DNA of 64,000 nucleotides from Rothia nasimurium (GTDB taxonomy: Bacteria > Actinomycetota > Actinomycetes > Actinomycetales > Micrococcaceae), in NCBI RefSeq assembly GCF_004569295.1, contig NZ_SPQC01000003.1:28864-92863 (forward strand). Direction: 5' to 3'. The notes beneath the pieces were generated by a model that worked only from the letters and a program-made list of their open reading frames with translations, was not told the origin of the DNA and did no database searches. This document shows positions 52,997-61,346 of this stretch, piece by piece. The translations under genes and the position numbers were made by a program. Position 1 is the first letter of the stretch, and every line of letters starts with the position of its first letter.

Positions 52997-54085
52997 CTAC
53001 CCCTCGGCCTGCCCCGCCTTCCAGTACCCCATAAAAGAGATGCTTTCTTTGGGTAGCCCGGCTTCATTCACGCAGATACGGCGCAGGGTTTTCACCACTG
53101 TTGATTCACCGGCAATTAGCACGTAGGTGCCGGTGGGGTTTTCGGCAAGGTGCCAGAGTGGGCTGTCTGCCTCCCTGTCGTCGGAGGGGGTAGCTGCTGG
53201 AGCAGGTTCGAGGGAACAGGCTGTGCGCAGGGCGCGGGTTAGCTGGTGCCCGCGCATTTGGCCGGGGGTTCGGGCCAGCACCTGCAGGCGGACGCCCGGC
53301 ACCCGCTGGGCAGCCTGCCGCACCTCGGGGAGGCGGTCGAGGGCGTCCTGAGCACCGGGTACCTCAAGAAATACCGCCCCGGTGGCGCTGGCGGGCAGGG
53401 AGCGCAGGGTGGAGAGCAGGGCGGGCGCTGCGGTTTCGTCGCCGAGCAGGAGCAGTGAGGACGCAGCACCGGGGTTATAGGAGGACCAAAGGGTAGAGCC
53501 GCGCAGGGGTGCCAAGATAGAAACCTGCTGCCCCACCTGCGTCTGTTCAGCCCAGGCTGAGCCGGGCCCGCTGGTTCCCTGGGCGTCGGTGTGGAGGACA
53601 AAGTCCACGTCGATTTCAGGTTGCAGGTCGGCCGGCAGATCACGAGCCAGGGGCTCCAGGTCGGCTTCAGCGGCCGGGAGCATGCCCAGCAGGGGTGTTT
53701 CGTCCAGCCCGACAGAGGGTACCAGCCGGGAATTGCTCACGGTGTAGGTGCGCATGTGCCCGCGCTCTGTTTCGGGGGCTGAGCGCCACCGGGCCCGCCA
53801 GGAGGTATCGAGCTCAATCATAGTGGGGCCGCTGGCACCAGCGGGCGGGATGAAGAGTTTGATGTAGGCGTCGTAGACCTGCCCCGTGCCGTCAGAGAGA
53901 GGGGCGGCAGCGTGCAGCAGGGACCGGCCAGTCAGCGATACCCGCACAAAGGAGTCGGTCAGCTGCTCAACCCGTGAGACGGTCACGGGGAACACCCCGT
54001 ACTGGTTAATGGAGCGTTTAACCTCGCGGCGGGCAGAAGAGCGGTGTTCGGACGATCGGGGCACGGACGGGCGGGGCTTAGGCAA
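52997..54085 (-). CDS. Siderophore-interacting protein (FAD/NADPH ferric reductase)
   Basis: A 362-aa SIP/ViuB protein. It has the flavin-binding beta-barrel ending MRTYTVSNSRL, close to the family's RxYTxR motif (the second Arg is replaced by Asn-Ser), a nucleotide-binding domain with LLLGDETAAPALLSTLRSLP (SIP signature G-D-E-T-A-P) and a C-terminal YVLIAGESTVVKTLRR. Proteins of this group reduce Fe(III)-siderophore in the cytosol so that iron is released. The start overlaps the end of the ATPase gene by eight bases. It is part of the operon under the iron box at 58153. Confidence 0.93.
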   Translation of the reverse strand: MPKPRPSVPRSSEHRSSARREVKRSINQYGVFPVTVSRVEQLTDSFVRVSLTGRSLLHAAAPLSDGTGQVYDAYIKLFIPPAGASGPTMIELDTSWRARWRSAPETERGHMRTYTVSNSRLVPSVGLDETPLLGMLPAAEADLEPLARDLPADLQPEIDVDFVLHTDAQGTSGPGSAWAEQTQVGQQVSILAPLRGSTLWSSYNPGAASSLLLLGDETAAPALLSTLRSLPASATGAVFLEVPGAQDALDRLPEVRQAAQRVPGVRLQVLARTPGQMRGHQLTRALRTACSLEPAPAATPSDDREADSPLWHLAENPTGTYVLIAGESTVVKTLRRICVNEAGLPKESISFMGYWKAGQAEG

Positions 54086-54917
54086 GATTCTGACCCGCTG
54101 GGTTTTCTGCCGGGTCGCCTACAGGGCGGGCGTGGGGCACCACGACGGTGGAGCCGTCCCCCAGGGGGTCTGCGACCGATGCCCGCAGGCCGAAGATCCG
54201 GTGTAGGTTCTCCTCCGTCATGACCTTGGCGGCGGTACCGGCGGCGGCAATTTCTCCGTCCTTCATGGCAACCAGGTGGTGGGCAACACGGGCTGCCAGG
54301 TTGAGTTCGTGCAGCACCATGACCATGGTGGTTCCGCGGCGGTCGTTGATGTCGGCCAAAAGGTCAAGGAGTTCTACCTGGTGGGCGAGGTCCAGGTAGG
54401 TGGTGGGTTCATCCAGCAGCAGGATGTCGGTGTCCTGGGCCAGAGCCATCGCGATCCAGACGCGCTGGCGCTGGCCGCCAGAGAGTTCGGTGACCTGCCG
54501 TTCAGCCAGCTCCAGGGTGTTGGTGGCTTCTAGGGCCCAGGCGACTGCGGCGTCGTCCTCCCTGGTGTTGCCACGAAAGAGCCCCTGGTAGGGGTAGCGG
54601 CCGCGGGAGACCAGGTCAGCCACGGTAATTCCTTCGGGGGCGATAGGGCTCTGCGGCAGCAGGCCAACCATGCGGGCGAATTCCTTGCCGCCGTAGGAGA
54701 CGACCGGTTGACCGTCCAGGGTAATCTCGCCGCTGCTGGGTTTAAGCAGGCGGGAGATACCGCGCAGCAAGGTGGATTTACCGCAACCGTTGGGGCCGAT
54801 GATGGCGGTAATTTTTCCGGCGGGGATGCTCAACGAGAGGTCGGGCACGATGGTGCGGTCGCCATAGCCCAGGCGCACGTGGGTGACGGTGAGATCGCGA
54901 GGCGTTACGGTTTTCAC
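54078..54917 (-). CDS. Siderophore ABC transporter ATP-binding protein (FepC type)
   Basis: A 279-aa ATPase: Walker A GPNGCGKST, Q-loop in LLPQSPI, signature LSGGQRQRVWIAMAL, Walker B LLLDEPTTYLD and H-loop VLHEL. The LSxPxGxITAIIGPNGCGKST start is typical of FepC/FhuC. It powers uptake of the ferric siderophore through the two permeases just upstream. Confidence 0.95.
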   Translation of the reverse strand: MKTVTPRDLTVTHVRLGYGDRTIVPDLSLSIPAGKITAIIGPNGCGKSTLLRGISRLLKPSSGEITLDGQPVVSYGGKEFARMVGLLPQSPIAPEGITVADLVSRGRYPYQGLFRGNTREDDAAVAWALEATNTLELAERQVTELSGGQRQRVWIAMALAQDTDILLLDEPTTYLDLAHQVELLDLLADINDRRGTTMVMVLHELNLAARVAHHLVAMKDGEIAAAGTAAKVMTEENLHRIFGLRASVADPLGDGSTVVVPHARPVGDPAENPAGQNLA

Positions 54918-54921
54918 GAAC

Positions 54922-55992
54922 TTAGCTTCTTTCGGGTGAGCGGGTCAGCAGCCAGATGAGGGCGGGGGCGCCGAAGGCACCGGTGAGGACGCCGGCGGGC
55001 AGGTTGATGCCGCCGGGGATGAGGTTGGAGCCGATAAAGTCGGCGAGCACGACCAGGCTGGCCCCGGTCAGGGCAGCGGCGGTGAGGTTGTGGCGTCCGC
55101 CGGTCAGGGCCCGGGTGATGGGCCCGGCCATAAAGGCCACGAAGGATAGGGGGCCGGTGGCGGCGGTGGCGACAGCTACCAGGAGCACGCCCAGGGCGAT
55201 GAAACTGGTGCGGACGGCGCGGGTCGGCACGCCCAGCCCCAGAGCCAGTTCTTCCCCTACCGCGGTGGCGTGCAGGGGGCGGGCGAACAGGATGAGGGGC
55301 AGCAGGAGGGGCAGAAGGAGAAGGGCCAGCAGGCTGATGCGGTCCCAGTTAGCGGTAGAGAGGGAGCCTGCCAGCCAGTGGGTCAGGGTCTGGGCGCTGG
55401 TGGTTGAGGTGCGCGAGAGCAGGTACTGCATCAAGGCTGAGGCCAGGGCCGAGATGCCCAAACCGACCAGGATAAAGCGGTTGCCCGCACCCCCGTCGCC
55501 AGCGGACAGGGCCATGATGACAAGGGCTACGAGCAGGGCAACAGCTATAGCGAGCAGGGTGAGCGGCAGCCCGCCCAGCCCCAGAAAAACAATACCGATG
55601 ACGGCACCCAGAGCAGCCCCGTTGGATACGCCGATGATATCGGGGCTGGCAATGGGGTTACGCAGGAGCAGCTGGAAGATAGCCCCGCCCAGACCAAAGG
55701 CTGCCCCGGCCAGGGCACCGAGGACGGCGCGGGGTAGTTTTTCTTCCATGACGATGTAGCGAGCACCCTTGGCGGTCTCGATAGTTCCGCCGCCGAGGAT
55801 TGTGAAGAAATCGGGGATAGTCACGGTGTAGGAGCCCAAAAGCACGCGCACCGCGCACACCGCAATCAGGGTCAGAGTAAGACCGATAATAGCGAGGGCT
55901 GGGCGGCGGCGGGCACGGGCGCGGACGCTAGCCACCGTGTGGGTGGCACTTTGGGCAGCGCCCCGAGGCTGGGTGCCAGGTAGGGTCGGCAT
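54922..55992 (-). CDS. Siderophore ABC permease, FecCD family (FepG type)
   Basis: A 356-aa permease with about ten helices. RYIVMEEKLPRAVLGALAGAAFGLGGAIFQLLLRNPIASPDIIGVSNGA is the classic FecCD coupling region, with LAGSLSTANWDRI later in the chain. It pairs with the next entry to form the channel. The start overlaps the previous stop as TAATG, indicating translational coupling. Confidence 0.95.
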   Translation of the reverse strand: MPTLPGTQPRGAAQSATHTVASVRARARRRPALAIIGLTLTLIAVCAVRVLLGSYTVTIPDFFTILGGGTIETAKGARYIVMEEKLPRAVLGALAGAAFGLGGAIFQLLLRNPIASPDIIGVSNGAALGAVIGIVFLGLGGLPLTLLAIAVALLVALVIMALSAGDGGAGNRFILVGLGISALASALMQYLLSRTSTTSAQTLTHWLAGSLSTANWDRISLLALLLLPLLLPLILFARPLHATAVGEELALGLGVPTRAVRTSFIALGVLLVAVATAATGPLSFVAFMAGPITRALTGGRHNLTAAALTGASLVVLADFIGSNLIPGGINLPAGVLTGAFGAPALIWLLTRSPERS

Positions 55993-57041
55993 TAGAGGTT
56001 AACCGTCTTACCGCGTCGTACCAGATAAATAAAGACGGGCACCCCCAGGGCTACCATCATGACGCCCACCTGGATTTCCTGGGGTGGGGTGATGACGCGT
56101 CCGGCAGTGTCTGCCAAGATAAGCAGGGCTGCCCCGAACAGGGAGGAGAGGGGCAGTAGGGACCGGTAGTCGGCGCCGGCGAGCGCGCGCATGGCGTGCG
56201 GGGCGAGCAGGCCGAGGAAGGCGATGGGGCCGGTGAGGGCGAGGGCGGTACCGACCAGCAGGGTGATACCGCCGGTGATGACGAGGCGGCGGGCGGCAAC
56301 GTTTTCGCCCAGGGAGGCTGCCATGTCATCGCCCAGGGCAAAGCTGTTAATGGTTTTCGCTCCGGTGAGAACGATGATAGCGCCGATGGCCAGTAGCGGG
56401 GCGGCTACCGCCAAGTCAGGGAGGCTGGCTCCGGCTACGGTTCCGACTTGCCAGCGGCGCAGGTTATCGAGGGTGGTCTGGTTGGTCAGGATCAGGGCGC
56501 TGGTGACCGAACCTAAACCGGCGGTAAGGGCTGCGCCCATGAGGGCTAGTTTGATGGGGGTCGCTCCCCCGGTGCCGAGTGAGGCCAGGGCGTAGACGGC
56601 AAGGGCTGAAGCGACCGCGCCGATAAAGGCCCAGAGGGCAAAGGCCGCTGTGGAGTCGGCGGCAAAGAAGGTGATACCGGCTACCACCGCGCAGGCTGCC
56701 CCCGCGTTGATGCCGAGAATTCCGGGGTCCCCTAGGGGGTTGCGGGTGATGCCCTGGAGCCCTGCCCCGGCAAGCCCCAGCCCTGCGCCCACGACCCCGG
56801 CGGTCAGCGTCCGCACCGCCCGCTGGGTGAGCACCGCCGCGTCCGCTTCTGCAACCTGCCCGCCGGCCAGGTAGTCCAGCAGGGTTCCCGGGCTGATGGG
56901 GCGGGTGCCCAGGGCCAAGCTGGCTAGGGCTGCTCCTACAAGGAGCAGGCCCAGCAGGAGGAACAGCGCCAGTAGCCGCCGCGCTCCCCCGCTGGGGGTG
57001 GCACGGCGGCTAGAGGGGTGCCGGGTGGGCGCGGAGGTCAC
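55992..57041 (-). CDS. Siderophore ABC permease, FecCD family (FepD type)
   Basis: A 349-aa permease. VRTLTAGVVGAGLGLAGAGLQGITRNPLGDPGILGINAGAA, RRWQVGTVAGASLPDL and GENVAARRLVITGGITLL are family features. The GTG start lies three bases after the end of the binding-protein gene. It works with the FepG-type partner. Confidence 0.95.
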   Translation of the reverse strand: MTSAPTRHPSSRRATPSGGARRLLALFLLLGLLLVGAALASLALGTRPISPGTLLDYLAGGQVAEADAAVLTQRAVRTLTAGVVGAGLGLAGAGLQGITRNPLGDPGILGINAGAACAVVAGITFFAADSTAAFALWAFIGAVASALAVYALASLGTGGATPIKLALMGAALTAGLGSVTSALILTNQTTLDNLRRWQVGTVAGASLPDLAVAAPLLAIGAIIVLTGAKTINSFALGDDMAASLGENVAARRLVITGGITLLVGTALALTGPIAFLGLLAPHAMRALAGADYRSLLPLSSLFGAALLILADTAGRVITPPQEIQVGVMMVALGVPVFIYLVRRGKTVNL

Positions 57042-57044
57042 CGG

Positions 57045-58097
57045 TTAGGACGCCTGGCTTGCGTCGATAGCGGCCGAGAGCTTGGCCAGGGTTTCGGTCT
57101 GGTTGATAGCCCAGTCCAGGGAGAGCGGGGACGCTGCCGAAAGGGCCAGGGAGATAGCAGCGTCGGTTTCAACAACCAGGCCGCCGTTCGCTACGGCGGG
57201 CATCTGGGAGAAGAGGGTGTTGCTCTTGATGGCTTCTTCGTCGGAGTCGCTGGTGCCCCAAGCCCAGACCAGGTCTGACTGCACTTCGGGCAACACCTCA
57301 CCTGAGATGGTCATGAAGAAGGCGTCGGCTTCGGTGGCGTTCTGCTCGATGTAGGGGGCGATGTTCATGCCCAGGGAGGTGAGGAACTGGGAGCGGGAGT
57401 CGCTTGCTACGTAGGCTGAGAGGGTCTGGGCTTCGAGGTCGAACATGCCGGCGACGAAGGTCTTACCTGCCAGGTTGGAGTACTTGGCTGCGGCCTCGTC
57501 GATGGTCTTGTTGGTGGCCTCGATGAGGGCGGCGCCCTCGTCGTCCTTCTGGAGCATGGCGGCGGCCTGGTTGACGACGTCCTCCCAGGAGGCGGCGTAG
57601 GCGCCTACGCTCTCGGGCATGGCGACCACGGGGGCGATGGCGGTGAGCTTGTCGTAGACTTCCTGGGTCATGTCGCCGTAGACGGAGAAGATAGCGTCGG
57701 GGGCCAGGGTGGCGAGGGCTTCGTAGTCGGGGCCGTCGGTTTCGTCGTAGGTCACGGGGGCTGTGCCGCCGAGTTCGGCCAGCTTGGCATCGAACCAGTC
57801 GGTGGAGCCGTTGGCGTTGGCGCCGTAGGTAACGACGGGGGTGCCGGCGGGTACTACGCCGAGGGCCAGGAGGACGTCGGGGTTCTTCCAGAAGTTCACG
57901 ACAGCAATTTTCTGGGGTACCGCGCTGAAGGTGGTCTCGCCGAAGGCGTGCTTGACGGTGTAGCTCTCACCTGAGGCTGCTGAGCTGGTGCTGCTGCTTG
58001 AGGTGTCGTTGGAGCCGGTGGTGCAGGCTGTGAGCAGGCCGGTGAGGGCGGTAGCTGCGGTGGCCTTGAGGAAGGCGCTACGAGTGATGACGACCAT
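57045..58097 (-). CDS. Ferric-siderophore substrate-binding lipoprotein (FepB type)
   Basis: A 350-aa binding protein. The signal peptide ends with lipobox LTAC (Cys at about 25), and a Ser/Thr linker follows. The two-lobed domain has VKHAFGETTFSAVPQKIAVVNFWKNPDVLLALGV and DYEALATLAPDAIFSVYGDM, as in TroA-fold iron-complex binders. It is the first gene of the siderophore operon and has the iron box 56 bases upstream. Confidence 0.94.
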   Translation of the reverse strand: MVVITRSAFLKATAATALTGLLTACTTGSNDTSSSSTSSAASGESYTVKHAFGETTFSAVPQKIAVVNFWKNPDVLLALGVVPAGTPVVTYGANANGSTDWFDAKLAELGGTAPVTYDETDGPDYEALATLAPDAIFSVYGDMTQEVYDKLTAIAPVVAMPESVGAYAASWEDVVNQAAAMLQKDDEGAALIEATNKTIDEAAAKYSNLAGKTFVAGMFDLEAQTLSAYVASDSRSQFLTSLGMNIAPYIEQNATEADAFFMTISGEVLPEVQSDLVWAWGTSDSDEEAIKSNTLFSQMPAVANGGLVVETDAAISLALSAASPLSLDWAINQTETLAKLSAAIDASQAS

Positions 58098-58128
58098 GGT
58101 CTTGTGTTCTCCTGGGAAGGGTGTTTGG

Positions 58129-58150
58129 TTCTATAGGGCTATCTATAGAA
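58129..58150 (-). promoter_or_regulatory. Palindrome next to the iron box
   Basis: TTCTATAG-GGCTAT-CTATAGAA, eight-base perfect arms, ends two bases before the iron box. It may contain the -10 element or bind a second regulator. Confidence 0.55.
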
Positions 58151-58152
58151 CT

Positions 58153-58170
58153 GCTTAGGTGCCCCTAAGC
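58153..58170 (-). promoter_or_regulatory. DtxR/IdeR-type iron box of the siderophore operon
   Basis: GCTTAGG-TGCC-CCTAAGC matches the TTAGG-N4-CCTAA core of the DtxR/IdeR consensus with full symmetry. It should repress the operon when iron is plentiful. Confidence 0.85.
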
Positions 58171-58328
58171 CAGGAATAACACTATCTTTTGTTTGCGTAT
58201 TTGTGCAAACGCTGGGTAACTAGGTGCGCACGGTGAGATAGGAGCAAGTTGTGCTTTTCGTGTGCGCCCCCAGGCTCGCGCTCAGCAGCTTGCACGATAA
58301 CTGGTGTTCTGTTTTTGGGCACAAAGAG

Positions 58329-58402
58329 AGCCCCCTACCGGATTCGAACCGGTGACCCCCTGTTTACAAGACAGGTGCTCTGGCCAGCTGAGCTAAGGAG
58401 GC
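58329..58402 (-). tRNA. tRNA-Thr (anticodon TGT)
   Basis: The minus strand folds as a cloverleaf: acceptor GCCTCCT with AGGGGGC, D arm AGCTCAGCTGGCCAGAGC, anticodon stem CCTGT/ACAGG with loop CTTGTAA (anticodon TGT, reads ACA) and T arm CCGGTTCGAATCCGG. CCA is not encoded. It stands between the iron operon and the ECF operon. Confidence 0.97.
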
Positions 58403-58443
58403 AAGACTTTTCAAGTGTACCCGATATTGCGGGCGGGTGCATG

Positions 58444-59682
58444 TTATCTGCGGGCGTCTAGTCGGTAGTGGTGCAGGGGCAGGCGGGCTGCGAGGGCTTG
58501 GGTGAGTTGTTGGTCGTGGGTGGCGACGATAGCGCTGCCTCCTGCGGCGCAGTGGGCAGCGATGAGCGCTGCGACCCGCTCAAGGCCGGGTGCCTCTAGC
58601 CCTGCGGTGGGTTCATCGAGGAGTAGGCACGACGCCCCGGCGGCGAGCGCTTCTGCTAGGGCAAGCAAGTGCTGTTCAGCGGGGAGCAGGTCGAGGGGGT
58701 GTATTTCACCGGAGTCGGTAGGCAGGACGGCGTCGCGCAGGGCTTCGCGAATAGGGCCACTAACTTTCGCCCCGCTCCCTAGCTTTATGTCGGCATCCAC
58801 GGTGGAGGCCAAGAAGTGGTGGGCAGGGGTCTGCGCGACCAGCTGGGCAAGGGCGACGCGGGCGGGGGCGTCCTGCCGGTAGGGCTGTAGCCCGCCGATG
58901 GTGAGCTGCCCGGCGGCTGGGGGTAGGAGCCCCGCGATGGTGCGCAGCAGGGTGGATTTTCCGGCGCCGTTGGGGCCGGTGAGGATCAGGCAGTCGCCGG
59001 GGGTAAGGTCCAGCTTAATACCGGTAGCAACGGGGGTAGCTACCGATTTCTTCCACCGGCGGCGGACCGGGGTAACCGGGGATATAGAGAGGTCACGGGC
59101 CAGGATGTCTGCCGCGGCTCGGGCGGGCAAGGGCGGCAGAGACGGTGCCCCAGCAGACGGTGAAACACCATCCCCTAGGTTTTCAAGACTAGCGGCAAGG
59201 CTCTTTTCATCGGCCTGGGGCCTGGCTGAGGCCCAGGCCAAATCTGCCGGGTAGCGGGTAAAAGCGTCCAGCACCCGGGCCCGCATGGCATCGTCGAGGC
59301 CGAGCAGGGGTTCGTCCAGGGCTAGAGCTGGCACAGCCGCCCCGTCGAGGTTTCCATCCACCCGCCCCAGCACCAGGTAGGCTGCCAGGGCTACCAGCTG
59401 GGTTTGCCCACCCGAAAGTTGCAGGGGGTGGGCTCCCAGTAAGTTGGTAATCCCAAGGTCAGCGGCGACAGCCTGCACAGCCCGGTGGAGCTGATCCCGG
59501 CTATCCACAACCTGTTCTACCCCCAGGGCAATTTCTTCGGCCCCGGTGGGTACCAGCCCCGTCATCAGGGCATGGGGGTTAGAGGGCACAAAGAGCCCAC
59601 TCCGTTCCTGGGCCCAGGCCTGTAGCCGGGCAGACTTTCCGGTTCCCCGGGCCCCAAGAACCAGCGTCCGCGTATAGATCAC
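58444..59682 (-). CDS. Fused ECF ATPase pair with asymmetric active sites
   Basis: A 412-aa, two-domain EcfA, about 120 residues shorter than YkoD. Domain 1: Walker A GARGTGKSA, the Q-loop Gln replaced by Ser (FVPSNP), a good signature LSGGQTQLVAL, Walker B LALDEPLLGLD and no switch His. Domain 2: Walker A GPNGAGKST, Q-loop AQTPAHHF, a signature degraded to LLPAEQHLLAL, Walker B LLLDEPTAGLE and switch His in ATHDQQ. One composite site (domain 2 Walker A with domain 1 signature) is intact and the other is degenerate. Its stop is at 58444 and its start overlaps the EcfT stop. Confidence 0.88.
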   Translation of the reverse strand: MIYTRTLVLGARGTGKSARLQAWAQERSGLFVPSNPHALMTGLVPTGAEEIALGVEQVVDSRDQLHRAVQAVAADLGITNLLGAHPLQLSGGQTQLVALAAYLVLGRVDGNLDGAAVPALALDEPLLGLDDAMRARVLDAFTRYPADLAWASARPQADEKSLAASLENLGDGVSPSAGAPSLPPLPARAAADILARDLSISPVTPVRRRWKKSVATPVATGIKLDLTPGDCLILTGPNGAGKSTLLRTIAGLLPPAAGQLTIGGLQPYRQDAPARVALAQLVAQTPAHHFLASTVDADIKLGSGAKVSGPIREALRDAVLPTDSGEIHPLDLLPAEQHLLALAEALAAGASCLLLDEPTAGLEAPGLERVAALIAAHCAAGGSAIVATHDQQLTQALAARLPLHHYRLDARR

Positions 59683-60434
59683 AGCAGCACCCCCGTATAA
59701 GCAGCAAGCACAAGTAGGCAGGCCAGCGGCAGGAGCACCCAGCGAAGGTAGCCCTGGGTGCGGCTGTCGGCGTAGTCTTGCCAGAAAATTCTGGGCCCGG
59801 CCCGGTCAATCCCGCGCGCAGCTAGGGTTACCCCGCGCACCTCGTGGTCGAGCAACAGCAGGTTGAAAAGGGCGGACGCTGTCCGCACCCCCAACCAGGC
59901 GCGGGCTCCTCGCGACCCGTCGGCCATGCCTCGGGCTCGGGCGGCCCGCTGCACTAGGCGGGAGTAGTGGGCCAGCTGGGCCGGGGCGTTGAGCGAAGCG
60001 ACCAGCAGGTAGATGAGCCTAGGCGGCAGTCCCCAGACGGTCAGGGCATAGCGCAGACCAGCAGCCCCTGTGGGTAGAATCAGCAGGGCGCAGGCCGACC
60101 CGAAGGCCAGAATCTGTAGGGCTAGGACCATGCCAGCCCGGGCGCCCTCGGCGGTCACTTCAAACACCATCCAGGGCACGGGCGCCCAGGTTGCCCATAC
60201 GGTTTCTCCCCCGCGTGACACCAGTTGGATGATAAAAGCCATCACCGCAACCGGCACCAGCCCTACCAGAACCAGGCGTACCCAGGGGGAAAGCGTCCGT
60301 CCTGCCCCGTGCAGGGCGATGAGCACAGCCAGCAGCCCCGCCTGCCAGATCAGTGGCAGCGGGGCAAAGGCTAGCAGGAGCCCGGCGCAGCCCAGGGTGA
60401 CCCAGGTGCGGGGGTTCAGGGTGGGGGTACTCAC
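59679..60434 (-). CDS. ECF transporter transmembrane protein EcfT
   Basis: A 251-aa CbiQ/EcfT protein with about six helices and the two coupling boxes AARARGMADGSRGARAWLG and LAARGIDRAGPR. It connects the S component to the asymmetric ATPase. The start lies four bases before the end of the S-component gene, in a tight operon. Confidence 0.92.
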   Translation of the reverse strand: MSTPTLNPRTWVTLGCAGLLLAFAPLPLIWQAGLLAVLIALHGAGRTLSPWVRLVLVGLVPVAVMAFIIQLVSRGGETVWATWAPVPWMVFEVTAEGARAGMVLALQILAFGSACALLILPTGAAGLRYALTVWGLPPRLIYLLVASLNAPAQLAHYSRLVQRAARARGMADGSRGARAWLGVRTASALFNLLLLDHEVRGVTLAARGIDRAGPRIFWQDYADSRTQGYLRWVLLPLACLLVLAAYTGVLL

Positions 60435-60437
60435 CGG

Positions 60438-61295
60438 TTAGCGGCCGAACTGACGACGGGCGCGGGCGGGCAGACCCTTGATGATAAGCCAGACCAGGAC
60501 GAAGGCAATGGTCTTATCGAGCGGGTCAGAGAGCAAGGACTGCAGGGTTGTAGCACCCAGCAGGGACTGGCCAGCAGCTTGCAGGGCCGCAACCACGGAA
60601 CCGGTACCCACGCCCTGGCCGCCGCCAAAGACGAAGGCGGCGATGGGGGCGCCGACGAACCCGGCCAGGATGCCGGTGATAAAGCCCGCGAGCAGGGCAC
60701 CCCAGAGTTTGCGGAAGAGACCCAGGCGGCCAGCGTAACCGGCCAAGAAGCCGATGAGGGCGGCGCCGGCGACGAAAGGAATGGTGGTGGGGTTAATGGT
60801 GAGACCCCAGGCCAGGTTGGTGATAATACCGGTCATGGCTCCGGCGGCGGGGCCGGCCAGCACACCGATGAGCACGGTGGCAACGGAGTCAAGGTAGAGG
60901 GGAATACCCGAGAAGCCAATGAGCTGGCCCACGATGATGTTGAAAGCTGCCGCAAAGGGAATCAGGGCGATGGTGGCAAGGGGCAGGCGGCTCAGGTTAG
61001 CCGCCAGAAGCAGTAGGACGCCCGCGGTATAGCCCAGTATGAGCGGCAGGGAGATAGCGGCTTGGGCATCGCTGGTGCCTTCCAGGTAGCCCGCGTAGTT
61101 GGTGGTGCCGCCTGCGGTGAAGACGGCCCAGGTGTAGGTTCCTGCGATCACCAGGACGGCGAGCAGGTTGAGCACCTTCTGGGAGGTGGTTAGCGGTGTG
61201 TTGTGTTCTGGGTTTTTACCGAGGAGCCCGGCAGCTACCGAGGTCCTCTGCCCAGACGTTGAGGGCTCTGAGGTGGTGTGTGATGAGGGGGCCAT
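60438..61295 (-). CDS. ECF transporter S component, probable nucleoside or modified-nucleoside uptake
   Basis: A 285-aa protein. The start at 61295 has AAAGGGG at a proper distance; the GTG at 61301 would be too close. A hydrophilic N-terminus of about 40 residues precedes six helices. IPFAAAFNIIVGQLIGFSGIPLYLDSVATVLIGVLAGPAAGAMTGIITNLAWGL is a typical ECF S-domain signature. The closest named group is not clear from sequence. The next gene upstream is a nucleoside hydrolase, so a nucleoside substrate is inferred. Confidence 0.85.
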   Translation of the reverse strand: MAPSSHTTSEPSTSGQRTSVAAGLLGKNPEHNTPLTTSQKVLNLLAVLVIAGTYTWAVFTAGGTTNYAGYLEGTSDAQAAISLPLILGYTAGVLLLLAANLSRLPLATIALIPFAAAFNIIVGQLIGFSGIPLYLDSVATVLIGVLAGPAAGAMTGIITNLAWGLTINPTTIPFVAGAALIGFLAGYAGRLGLFRKLWGALLAGFITGILAGFVGAPIAAFVFGGGQGVGTGSVVAALQAAGQSLLGATTLQSLLSDPLDKTIAFVLVWLIIKGLPARARRQFGR

Positions 61296-61346
61296 ACCCA
61301 CCCCTTTCTGTAGAATAATTGTTCTTTTTATTTTTTTGAGCTGGGT

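Noticed and set aside
58249..58461. Plus-strand frame containing APYRIRTGDP-like sequence
   Set aside because: This is the antisense reading of tRNA-Thr, a well-known false gene.
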